A stretch of 64,000 nt of DNA from Aquatica leii. Its lineage: Eukaryota > Arthropoda > Insecta > Coleoptera > Lampyridae. Position 1 is the first letter of the stretch, and each line of letters starts with the position of its first letter. Location: NCBI GenBank assembly GCA_035610365.1, contig CM069433.1, positions 52,194,487 to 52,258,486 of the forward strand, in the 5' to 3' direction. A program made the position numbers and the translations under genes. Below the pieces are notes generated by a model. It saw nothing but the letters and a program-made list of their open reading frames with translations, searched no databases and was not told the DNA's origin. Of the stretch, positions 34,434-43,984 are shown one piece after another.

Positions 34434-36878
34434 ATGCCGACTTGTTTTTTATGCATGCAGGTTTTCAAGAACGTAAAAGGTCTCTTCCAACATTTTAATT
34501 TTAGTCATTTCGAACATCCTTTTGATTCATACCATTGCATTGAACAAGGTTGCTCAAGGTCCTTCAACTTACTAAATTCTTTTAGAAAACACATTAAGCG
34601 CCACCATCCCTCGGTGCAAAGTCTTCAAGAAACAATTTCTAAACCTTTAGTGGCAGTTAATGATAATGCCGTCTCGGCAAGTAGTTGTGGCATCCTTAAT
34701 GATATTTTAGTAGACAACAGTGAGCAGTCAGTTAGCACAGACGAAGTTCTTGACCGGTCAGTAGGTTCATTTTTAGCGTCATTGTATGGGAACCCTTTAT
34801 TGCCTAGAAATGTGGTTCAATTTGTTGTTGGAGGCATGGAAATGTTTCTACAACATGGTCTCTCGATTTGCGTTAATAGTTGTGCAAAGGAAATGGTTTC
34901 AGAGGGTTTAATTCCTGCTAACAGTTTAGATTATTTCAAAAATAAAATGCTTAGTTTTATCGAGTTTCCTCTGGAAAAGTTTGGCACAGAGCATAAAAGG
35001 ATGAATTACTTTACAGCAAAAGGTTCTTATATAGCTCCAAAACAAATAGTAGTAGGGCAAAGATTGAGCGAAATTAAAATAATCGGTGCTTCTTCTATAG
35101 TACCTTGCACATGTTTAGAACAATTTGTACCTCTCCGTAGTGTTTTACAACAGTTTTTCTCACTCAAAAATGTTCTTTCGGAAACTCTTCAATATATGAA
35201 AACTTTATCTCTTGACGATGGCGTTTTACGTAATATTATGCAGGGTACTACATGGCGCAATCGAATGAAAACTCACAATGGCCGTATTGTAATTCCTCTT
35301 TTAATGTTTTTTGACGACTATGAAAGTGGAAACGTTCTTGGTAGTCACTCGGGTGTACACAAATTAGGAGCAGTTTACGTCTCGATTGCGTGTCTTCCAC
35401 CTCATCGTTCTTCTTCTTTATCAAATATATTTTTGGCCCTACTTTTTCATTCTTCTGATAGGGCAGCTTTTGGCAATAGAACTATTTTTAGACCTCTCAT
35501 TGACGAATTTAACTTCCTATGCGAAACTGGTGTTCACATTAATATCCCAGAGTTTACAGACACATTGTACTTTGAGTTAGCTGTCATAATAGGAGACAAT
35601 CTTGGAATACATTCTATTATTGGTTTCACCGAAAGCTTTTCTGCAAATTTCCCTTGCCGTATTTGCAACGTCACCAAGGAAGAGTTAAAAAGTCAGTGTT
35701 ACGAAGATACAACTCTTCTCAGAGACAATGAACAATATCAAAGGCAATTGATAGAAAATAATTATTCCACAAGTGGTGTAAAAGAAAAATGTGTTTGGTT
35801 GGATGTTAAAAATTTTAGTTTATTTGATCAAATTGGAGTGGATATTATGCACGATATGCTTGAGGGTTGCGCTAAATACATTTTAGGATTTATTGTATTA
35901 CAGTACGTACGTGAGTTAAAATTGTTTTCGTTAAAAGTGCTTAATCAAAGAATATTTGGTTTTGATTTCGGTCCAGATCATAGTAGCAAACCTTGTTCAT
36001 TATCTATGGATCATCTTACTAAAGGTAATATAAGACTTTCAGCTTCAGAAATGCTGACATTGGTTAGATATTTTGGCTTGCTTATCGGTGATTTTGTACC
36101 TACCAATGAACCTTTATGGGAACTGTATATCGCGATGCGTAGAGTTCTTGATATTATGCTGTCTACGGCAGTTGAGAATGACGCTTGTACGTTATTAAGC
36201 ACTTTAGTGGGCGAACTAAATGAATTGTACTTGACATTAACTAAAGATACACTTAAACCAAAATTTCACTTTCTACTTCACTATTATTCTATGATAAAGA
36301 AATTTGGTCCGCTTGTTTACATTTGGTCGATGAGATATGAAGCTAAACATAGAACTTCAAAAATTGCGGCTAGAGCCACATTTAATAGGAGAAACCTTAC
36401 TTTAAGTTTGGCGATTAAACATCAACTTCAATTAAATGAAGTTTTCTTTAGAGGTAAATTTAACAGTACAGCTCTAACAGGTCCACAAAAGACTGTTTAT
36501 CCTGCAACGTTTGATAAAATTGTGGCAGCACTAAATTTGACTTTGGTAGAACACCTTGTTTGGGTTCCATGGGCAATTGTCAAGGGTATACGTTATAAAA
36601 CTAATACAGTATTAACCCAAGATATTTTAGATAATTTTGAGATTACATTTGTTTCTATTAAAAATATTTTTCTTTACGAAACGGAACGATTTATCTTCGA
36701 GTGTTCTGTACTATCAACCGTGGGATTTGATGACCATTATTTCTGTTACGAAGTTCAAATTGCCAAAGAAGATAGTAGTATTTATATTTTACATGATTCT
36801 TTAATGTGTCCGATCCCTAATCACCTTACTGTTGCCCCTAACGGCAAAAGATATGTGACAGTTAGAAGTCCTTTATAG
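34434..36878 (+). CDS. CACTA/CMC-type transposase with two C2H2 zinc fingers
   Basis: An intact single-exon frame of 814 codons. Residues 4-25 form finger 1 (C4, C7, H20, H25) and residues 35-58 form finger 2 (C35, C40, H53, H58). Both probably bind element ends. The catalytic half matches metazoan CACTA-like transposases: FFDDYESGNVLGSHSG (first Asp, near 294), IIGDNLGIHSIIGF (Asp 388) followed by the zinc-ligand-like CRICN, DIMHDMLEG (about 470) and WSMRYEAKHRTSK (Glu, near 636). The product should bind the CACTG termini in the nucleus and cut and paste the element. It begins about 110 bp after the SAM gene on the same strand. No stops or frameshifts are seen, so it could still be expressed. 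The superfamily call rests on remembered motifs and the CACTG ends. Confidence 0.75.
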   Translation: MPTCFLCMQVFKNVKGLFQHFNFSHFEHPFDSYHCIEQGCSRSFNLLNSFRKHIKRHHPSVQSLQETISKPLVAVNDNAVSASSCGILNDILVDNSEQSVSTDEVLDRSVGSFLASLYGNPLLPRNVVQFVVGGMEMFLQHGLSICVNSCAKEMVSEGLIPANSLDYFKNKMLSFIEFPLEKFGTEHKRMNYFTAKGSYIAPKQIVVGQRLSEIKIIGASSIVPCTCLEQFVPLRSVLQQFFSLKNVLSETLQYMKTLSLDDGVLRNIMQGTTWRNRMKTHNGRIVIPLLMFFDDYESGNVLGSHSGVHKLGAVYVSIACLPPHRSSSLSNIFLALLFHSSDRAAFGNRTIFRPLIDEFNFLCETGVHINIPEFTDTLYFELAVIIGDNLGIHSIIGFTESFSANFPCRICNVTKEELKSQCYEDTTLLRDNEQYQRQLIENNYSTSGVKEKCVWLDVKNFSLFDQIGVDIMHDMLEGCAKYILGFIVLQYVRELKLFSLKVLNQRIFGFDFGPDHSSKPCSLSMDHLTKGNIRLSASEMLTLVRYFGLLIGDFVPTNEPLWELYIAMRRVLDIMLSTAVENDACTLLSTLVGELNELYLTLTKDTLKPKFHFLLHYYSMIKKFGPLVYIWSMRYEAKHRTSKIAARATFNRRNLTLSLAIKHQLQLNEVFFRGKFNSTALTGPQKTVYPATFDKIVAALNLTLVEHLVWVPWAIVKGIRYKTNTVLTQDILDNFEITFVSIKNIFLYETERFIFECSVLSTVGFDDHYFCYEVQIAKEDSSIYILHDSLMCPIPNHLTVAPNGKRYVTVRSPL

Positions 36879-37505
36879 AAGTAGTTACAGAGAGCATTTT
36901 AAAACTAATTCTTATTGTTTCCTGTACTTATATACGTATAAAATATTAGTAGTATTTGTTTGTTATGTAGATTAGGTACATTATTGCACGAATCTGTTAC
37001 TTTATTAAGTACATAAATAATAATAACTTGGAATATTACCTAATATAGGCTTAGGTATAATATGTAAAATATACATAGATTTAAGTATAGTATGTAGATT
37101 AAAAAACAATACATATATAATAAATATTTTTGAACATAAGGTTTTTTTCTTGATATACATAGAATTATTAGCCTCCTTTGGATTATTAACAAATAAGATC
37201 TGGAAAGTGATGTTTTATACTGTTGAGTTTTCAAAAATTTTACGCCATAGGTATAGCACGTGTTGGGATATTTTCAGGATTTACTGAATTTTATCAGGAA
37301 AGAGTTTCTATTTTTTTTAAATGAACACCGATAGGTATATGCACATTCTGTAGTATTTTTCTTGCATAGTTCAATTAGGTAATGTATGGAAACATTATTT
37401 ACACATGACCACGAAACAGAAGTTTTATGCATCTATTAGTAGGTGTAGGTAGTTAAGCTTTTCAACAAAAAACATTCTGTAGACGTCACTTAATTGCTTC
37501 GTATA
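36879..37505. other. Non-coding 3' flank of the CACTA transposase gene
   Basis: AT-rich with several AATAAA-like words, for example near 37117, that could serve as polyadenylation signals. No gene is seen. Confidence 0.35.
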
Positions 37506-38027
37506 CAGGGTGTAGAATTGGATCACGCATCATAGGAATTTCAATGCAAATTTCTTAATTCTCATTTGTTTTCTCCCCATGTTATTTTATCTCAAAATCA
37601 CAAGTCAAATTTTTTGTGGGAAAAAAAACTGATTCTAAAGATGTGCAATATTTTTTTATTTTCATAATTTTAAATCGTTACCTACTTTTGCAAAAATATG
37701 ATCTGCCTTGAAAAAAACAGTCACGTGCTTTTGCATTTTTAGTAATCAACGTCAACTGATGCATCAAAATCACTGATATCAAAATACAAGCGATTGATAT
37801 TTTTTCAAGGAAACTCATATTTATCTAAATCAAGGATTTTAAATTCTGGATTTCTCAAATAAAGAATATCAAAAAAATATTGAAGATTAGTACTTTAGAA
37901 TCATTTGTTTTTCTCTACAAAAAAATTGTCTTGTGATTTTGAGAAAAATGACATGGGGAGATAATAAATAAGACTTAAAAAAATTACATTGAAATTCCAA
38001 TGGTGCGTGATTTAATTCTACACCCTG
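37506..38027. repeat. Foldback MITE with CAGGGTG ends inside the CACTA element
   Basis: The termini CAGGGTGTAGAATT and AATTCTACACCCTG begin arms of about 135 bp, which share stretches such as GGAATTTCAATG, CTCCCCATGT and CTCAAAATCACAAG. TA duplications flank it (37504-37505 and 38028-38029). At 522 bp it is longer than, but has the same tips as, the unit at 362-603. No coding sequence. Confidence 0.8.
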
Positions 38028-38054
38028 TATGAGTAAATTGCAACTGTACCTATA

Positions 38055-38534
38055 GCAAAACAGTTGGTTAATTTAACAAAACAAGTTTGTTACGTTTATC
38101 AACTATGTTGTAACGTTTGCAAAGTACTTTAACAAGGCGGTTAAGTAGACCCCACCGAATTCCTCATAATTTCAGCAAAACAGTTCTGTTAAATGTAACG
38201 TGAAAACTTGCTAAATCTGCTAAACAAATCTGGTATAGTAACAAAACCTATTAGCTATGTCTACAGTGACACCTTTCATGTCGTGGTAAATTTAGCAAAA
38301 CAGTTGAGTAATTTAACAAAACAATTTAGTTACGCTTATAAAGTATATTGTAACGTTTGCCAATTACTTTAGCAAGGCGGTTAAGTAGACTCCATTGAAT
38401 TCCTTATAATTTCAGCAAATTAGTTCGGTTAAAATCAACGTGAAAACTTGCTAAATGTACTAAACAGATCTGGAATAGCAACAAAACCTATTAGCTATAT
38501 CTACAGTGACACGTTTCATGTCGTGGTAAATTTA
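38055..38534. repeat. Two-copy 240-bp tandem repeat near the right end of the CACTA element
   Basis: Copies start at 38055 and 38295, and a third begins at 38535, all with GCAAAACAGTT. The period is exactly 240 bp and the copies differ at scattered positions. Repeated AGCAAAACAG words resemble AGCAAAACTG near the left terminus (30151). CACTA elements usually carry subterminal repeats that bind their regulatory protein, which is the likely role here. Confidence 0.8.
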
Positions 38535-38749
38535 GCAAAACAGTTTGTAAGCCAGACTCTTCATTATGTTGTCTCTACAATATATTGTTCTGTTATGGTA
38601 ACATTAATTATGTAAAGCCAACCATTTACAAATAACAGTAATTGATTTGTAGAGGCAACAAAAATTCCTGCTGTCACTGAGCCAACAGTAATTCACTGCT
38701 AGTGGCAACCATAATTCGGTAGCTACAACAGAAATGTTTTTTCAGTGCA

Positions 38750-39012
38750 GGTGATGATAAAACAGAATTTTCAATTTTCTCACGTTTAATGCTACAAACA
38801 ATTCGCTTAGAAATATTGAGTGCGATTGCAACCCTCTAAAAAGAAATAAGCGTAAATAATACAACGTAGAAAAATTATTATAGTTTTAATCTTACTTCTT
38901 CAATACTATTAACAGATTCAAAAAGCCCTCCATTTTCTTTTTCTTTTTGAAAATACGCCAAAAGATGAATAACCATCTCTCGGGATTGACTATTCAATCG
39001 ATTGCCAGACAT
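38750..39012 (-). pseudogene. Tc1/mariner-like transposase, N-terminal part (exon 1 and start of exon 2)
   Basis: Exon 1 (38896-39012) starts MSGNRLNSQSREMVIHLLAY and ends NSIEE. An intron follows with donor GTAAGA and acceptor TTTTTAG. Exon 2 starts at 38835 (RVAIALNISKRIVCSIKRE, helix-turn-helix-like) and runs to VLSSP at the CACTA insertion point. The rest of exon 2 lies beyond the insertion at 30035-30132. The intron position and phase are identical in the copy at 55566-55745. The N-terminal domain should recognise the element's own inverted repeats. Confidence 0.75.
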
Positions 39013-39482
39013 AACCTAAAATCATAATCTAAATTAACTAAAAGTTATTCAAAAATATTGCACTTACGAGATGTAACAATAACCAGTATCGAATGCAGTT
39101 GTTCTGATAAGAACAGATTTCTTGAAGTAATAAAGAACAACGAGAATCAATTTTTACAAGCAAAGATACAAACAACACAAAAATACAAATGATACACAAA
39201 TGTCATTTACTATGTCATTTACGTTTTGAACTTTGCACGTGCTTATACTACTCTAATCAGATTAATGTAGTACAAATGTATCTTTAGTAATCGACATACG
39301 ACTACTTTATCATGTTTCATCTACAAGTTTCACTAATAACGTGCTTCATTAATTGAATCTTACGGAATGAAATCACCTGATAGGCTCTGTCCTTGTTATA
39401 ATGTGAAATCATGAATGCTACTACAATAACGTATGTCGTTCACGTTTACATACAGGTGCAAAGATCCCCCGTCCTAACTATA

Positions 39483-40125
39483 AGTTACATCAAATTGTTT
39501 ATAGCAATACCAAATTTTTGAGCATCCATTTTGTCATCAAATGTAAAATAATTTGAATCACAAAAAAATTCAATCATTTGAACAACTAACTTTAATGTGG
39601 TATGGCTCTTTAGCTCTACCCAGTATTCTTTTGGTAGGTTTACTATAAGTACTTTGGTAATGTTAGCGAATAAAGATGTAACATCAAATGATTTTAAAAT
39701 TAAATAGTACGAATGTATTCCTAATTTAATCAGTTAATTCATAGGAGTTTTCAATATTGTGAATGAATACATATGACATATTCTGTTTTAAATTTGAAAT
39801 ATATTTAGATAATTGATAAGTAGGAGCTCGTATACATGATACAATTGGTTTTATAGAGTGTTCATCTTTAAGAGTTTTAATTAAACCGTAAAACTTAGAA
39901 GACTGTGTGTCATTAAGTAAAGTTAGTACTTTCTCTTGGTATTCGTCTTTATGTATGATAAGTATCACATTACATTTATTGAGCTTACTATTTAAACGGT
40001 CGTCATGTGTTTTAGTAAATTTTTTTGGATATATCTCTAAAATCTTGGTAAATAAGTCTTTGGTTGTCTTGTCCAATAAGTATAATTGGATGTCCAATAA
40101 CTGTATATTAAAAAATGTTTTCTAA
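39483..40125 (-). pseudogene. Penelope-like element, RT N-terminal half (upstream part of the split PLE)
   Basis: On the minus strand it reads KCNVILIIHKDEYQEKVLTL, then KFYGLIKTLKDEHSIKPIVS and APTYQLSKYI. After a frameshift come FDVTSLFANI, IEFFCDSNYFTFDD and QKFGIAI. These are PLE RT motifs leading up to the segment before YVDD. A deletion between the HKDEYQ and KFYGLIK blocks is evident. The sequence breaks at a TA exactly where the Tc1-like element begins and resumes at 28688. Confidence 0.75.
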
Positions 40126-40836
40126 ATTTTAAAAATATTCAAAACATGACTTAGCTAATTGTTTAGTTCAAAGCAGTTGTTCATATAGAACTGCTTAAAA
40201 AAATACAAAATTCTAAAATCTACGACTAAAATTTAAATTAAAAGTCTTCGTAATAAAGACACGTGCTTCGATACTTTTTTTATGATAAAAAAGATACTTT
40301 AGTTAGGTAAGTATCTACGCTCAATTAAATTTAAAACAATTAGTGTAGTAGTCTTTTAAATTACCGACATAGAAGTTTATTTTATTTTGTTATATAATAG
40401 GTAGGTAAAGTTATTTGCCAGAGAAGATTTTCCTAGAAAAACATATGATATTACGCTCAACTTGCAATCCTCGTGAAAACCTATTTAAAGACAATAGCTC
40501 TAAAAATGACTGACTAGAGGTAAATAAACTATTTTGCCAATTTCAGTAATTAATCCTACATAAAAAACCTTTTAAAGGTTTGCTAATACGACACTCAGAT
40601 ATTACAAAAAAAAAGCAAAGTTGTTACTGGAGTTAGTTCCTGTGTGTCAGAAAAAGACATTCAAAATTGGTTTTTAGAAATTGATGAATAAGTAGTAGAG
40701 GAAAAATAAGAAAAATGTTATAAAAAACCTAGCAAGTGTAAATGGGTATTAAGGCATGCGGATTGTGTCCATTTAATCTGACTGCTATTGAATTTTTAAA
40801 TTAAGTACAGTAAATAATAAATAAATAAATAAACAT
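40126..40836. other. Non-coding stretch
   Basis: AT-rich with no gene or terminal repeats recognised. A short (AAAT)n run lies near 40812-40833. Confidence 0.4.
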
Positions 40837-41422
40837 TTTAATACAATATAGCAAGTTTTTGAGAATTGTGGAACTATTAAAAGAAGCTAAACTACACTAA
40901 TGTTCCTGTTGGTTATTTTTTGTATTTTAATAAGACAAAATATTATACTACATTACATTACTTATATAATTTTACTATTTAAAAAAAATTACGTAAAAAG
41001 TTAATCCACATGAACACACGGTTGGATTTAATAATAAATTAACTTCAAACAAAATATTTATATTTATCAGAAATTCATATTTATTTGATAACTGTAATTA
41101 AAATTTGTTCATTGTAAATTGATTAATCTTTATTTTGTTTTTACTGTAAATCCATCTAATTAACAGTCAAATGTATTATTGAAATCACTACTGAAGGGAT
41201 TATTAATTAAGAAGTTTTCAACAAGTATCTTTTACAAATGAATATTCTTATAAAAATTAATTAGATTTTAAATTTATTTTAGTGTCAAAAATATTTAATA
41301 TAAACAAAATACAAGTCTGTATTAGAGTTTTTTTTATAATTGCTAAAATAATGCCAAACAAAATAAATAAATAAATGCTTATTTGCTTACTTACAAAAAT
41401 TACTAACAGAAAAATTATAAAT
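40837..41422. repeat. Anonymous long direct repeat, copy 1
   Basis: About 586 bp matching 43039-43689 closely along its whole length, from GCAAGTTTTTGAGAATTG to AATTACTAACA. It is AT-rich and non-coding. Compared with copy 2 it lacks about 65 bp near the middle. It may be a non-autonomous element or LTR-like repeat. Confidence 0.75.
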
Positions 41423-41867
41423 TATAAATGAAACATGTTTTTAGTTTCTTTATGTCAAGAAAGATAGCTATCAAGTTTTTTATAAAGAAAATTCTTCTGA
41501 GTCGTTTTAAATTAATAAAAAAATATAAAAATAAAAGATGGATCTACAAATGTATTAATATTTAGATGTAACAATGCACTACGACAGCTTTCAATAACCT
41601 TTTTTTTTAATTTTAATAATCTACCCAGGTAAGAGAATTTTAGTCATTGATTAAAACTCAAAATGCTTTAACATAATTAAATTGATAACACATTTTCTCT
41701 TCATTGCCTTTCAAATATAATCTACTGTCCGCAAGATGTCTTCAAAATATATCGGTGCGTTATAATATATACACTGTGTAATAGCGATGGCTTCCACGGC
41801 TAGAATCTATATTAAGATAAGAATGTCTTCCGGGTTTAAACCGTGTCATTGATGTAACCGAATTTGC

Positions 41868-41905
41868 CAACGTTTCGCTCACTTTCGTAAGGGGCTTCAT
41901 CAGGC
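41868..41905 (-). ncRNA. Hammerhead ribozyme-like core downstream of a PLE endonuclease
   Basis: The minus strand reads CCTGATGAAGCCCC, then CTTAC-GAAA-GTGAG, then C and GAAACGTTG. CUGAUGA and GAAA frame a short helix with a GAAA-type loop. It lies 224 bp 3' of the PLE endonuclease at 42129-42578, in the same orientation as in the pair at 27484/27950. Stem II is less regular than in that copy. Cleavage competence is not shown. Confidence 0.45.
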
Positions 41906-41926
41906 CGTGAGATAAATCGCAAAACT

Positions 41927-42118
41927 AAAACAAGCAACCGAAATCTAAGTAAGAACTTCTCAAAAGTTAGGTTATCCATTTGTGAAACAAGCCATAATCT
42001 AAATTTTGAAAAGGTAAGAAAGAAAACGATTACTTAAAAAAACAAGCGAAAATCTAACAAAGAACCACTACCGGAGTTAGGTAATCAACTTGTCAACCAA
42101 ACCAGATTCTAAACTCCG
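41927..42118. repeat. Degenerate ~115-bp tandem duplication
   Basis: Two imperfect units start near CAAGCAACCGAAATCTAA (41931) and CAAGCGAAAATCTAACAA (42042). Each contains a GAGTTAGGTAATC-like segment. They lie between the hammerhead-like motif and the PLE endonuclease frame and probably form that PLE's 3' untranslated region. Confidence 0.5.
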
Positions 42119-42128
42119 TAGAAGTAAC

Positions 42129-42578
42129 TTAAAAAGAAATAGTCTCTGTATATAAAGGAAAAGGATCATCACGGATGGTTAAGCTCGACTCTGATTGGGT
42201 TACGGTTAATAAGGGGCGTGTTTTCGATAAATGACTAATAACCGGGAACCAAAGAAGGGATAGCTCGAAACAATGATCGCGATTGAAGTTATTGGGGTGT
42301 TTGATAATTTCTATGCTTTCGCGGAATTTCCTGTTGAAAAAGAATGGAGATTTGACAATTAACGAAATATTATCAAAATCTATCTTGTGACCTGTAGTAA
42401 AATGATGTTCAACAACCGCAGACTTGGAAATATACCTTTTCCTTATACAACGATCATGTTCTGAAATGCGAGTAATGACGGAACGACCGGTTTCACCAAT
42501 GTAGACTAAACCACCACCATTTATCATTGAAACTCCAAATAGAACTTCATTTGGGGTCTGGGCATTTTTAGAATACAC
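42129..42578 (-). pseudogene. Penelope-like GIY-YIG endonuclease fragment
   Basis: A 149-codon frame with the GIY-YIG module GLVYIGETGRSVITRISEHD, then SAVVEHHFTTGHKIDF and the PLE C-terminal block FRESIEIIKHPNNFNRDH. VYIGETGRS supplies the YIG tyrosine and the R of the active site. The reverse transcriptase that should precede it is absent, so this is a 5'-truncated copy. It differs clearly from the endonuclease at 24936-25670 and represents another PLE lineage. Confidence 0.8.
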
Positions 42579-43038
42579 AATCGGCGGATGTTAAATTTAA
42601 AATGAACATTTGCCGTAATCTATAAATAAAACATATTTTTTGGGTACTGATCATTTTGCACTGCTTAGATCGCGAACTGAGTATTTATTTGGCAAATGGT
42701 CGAATTCGGCATTTTAGTCTAACGGAGTGATTTATTTATTGTTTAGCTGTTGACACGGTTTGGCAAGAGACAAATAAAATGCCACTAAACTGTCATTTAG
42801 TTAAGTGACACTGTGGTTTTTCTAGTATGAAAAACCGTGCAAGAGACTGTAAAAATTCTCCGGTCAGTTTTTGCAATGTTTGTGTATTATATGTTAAAAA
42901 TTAAAAAAGAAGCCTTTAAGTAAATTAATTCAAAGGTGTTATGACTGATGAACGGAGTGGAAGAGTAGAAGAAAAGCCGATGAATTGGTTCAATAAATAA
43001 TAATGATGATACAGATAGTCTTAATCTCATATCCGATA
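42579..43038. other. Non-coding stretch between PLE fragment and repeat copy 2
   Basis: No gene or repeat termini recognised. Confidence 0.35.
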
Positions 43039-43689
43039 TTTCAATACAAACCAGCAAGTTTTTGAGAATTGTAGAACTATTGACAGAAACTAAACTACAA
43101 TAATGTTTTTATTAGTTATGTTTTGTATTTTAATGGGACAAATTGTTATACTACATTACATTACTTCTGTAATTTTACTATTTAAAAAAATTAACTTACA
43201 TTAATGCTTTAAAACATAGATTTCTATTATTTATTAACTGCAAAATCGATTGTACGTTACGTATAAAGTTAATCCACATGAACACACGGTTGGATTTAAT
43301 AATAAATTACCTTGAAACAAAATATTTAAATTTATTAGAAATTCATATTTATTTGATAACTGTAATTAAAATTTGGTTATTGTAATTAACATCTTTATTT
43401 TGTTTTTACTATAAATCCACCTAATTAGCAATCAAATGTATTATTGAAATCACTACTTAAGGGATTATTAATTAAAAAGTTTTCAACAAGTATCTTTTAC
43501 AAATCAATATTCTTATAAAAATTAATTAGATTTTAAATTTATTTTAGTGTCAAAATTACTTAAAATAAACAAAATACATATCTGTATTAGAGTTTCTTTT
43601 AATAATTGCTAAAATAATGCCAAACAAAATAAATAAATAAATGCTTATTTGCTTACTTACGAAAATTACTAACAAAAAAATTATAAATC
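43039..43689. repeat. Anonymous long direct repeat, copy 2
   Basis: About 651 bp matching 40837-41422. A segment of about 65 bp near 43190-43260 is absent from copy 1. Divergence is a few percent by eye. The two copies bracket the PLE endonuclease fragment. Confidence 0.75.
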
Positions 43690-43984
43690 GTTTCACAACT
43701 TTACCTTCACAAACAAAAAAATTCACAGATATCACAAATCTTGCAATTATCGGAAGATGTTAAAAACAAACACAATATTACCTACGTAATATGAACAAGG
43801 TTTATTACAATTTTCAAAAATAAGAATGTATACTATTAATGTATTTTGAATTTTTTTAAAATTCAAATTCAGTAAAATCCACATTTGCACATGTTTTGGA
43901 TAATCGTCATACTCTTTTTTCTTACAAATTGTTTCATCCTTTTAATAACATCAATAACAAACAAATTCTACGCCTCTCGGTAAA

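Larger units (their letters stand above)
30133..38747 (+). mobile_element. CACTA (CMC superfamily) DNA transposon, 8.6 kb
   Basis: The left end is CACTGAAAAAAATCTGTTAG. The right end read inward is CACTGAAAAAACATTTCTG. A 2-bp CA duplication flanks it at 30131-30132 and 38748-38749. Excising the element plus one CA rejoins the surrounding Tc1-like transposase exactly in frame, which fixes the boundaries. It carries two plus-strand genes, a spliced SAM-domain protein and a full-length CACTA-type transposase, plus subterminal repeats. A MITE and a SINE-like sequence have landed in it since. Confidence 0.85.
28689..39480 (-). mobile_element. Tc1/mariner-like transposon, interrupted by a CACTA element
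   Basis: The termini are TAGTTGGGACGGTGGATCTT (left) and, read inward from the right, TAGTTAGGACGGGGGATCTT, matching at 18 of 20. Both continue to TTGCA. TA target duplications lie at 28687-28688 and 39481-39482. It encodes a minus-strand transposase and is itself split by 8.6 kb of CACTA DNA. Without that insert it would be about 2.18 kb, close to the 2.16-kb relative at 53849-56003. It sits inside a PLE reading frame. Confidence 0.85.

Noticed and set aside
28680..39495. The near-identical 25-bp words at 28689 and 39456-39480 as parts of the PLE
   Set aside because: They are inverted with respect to each other and are the terminal repeats of the Tc1-like element; PLE sequence resumes exactly outside them.
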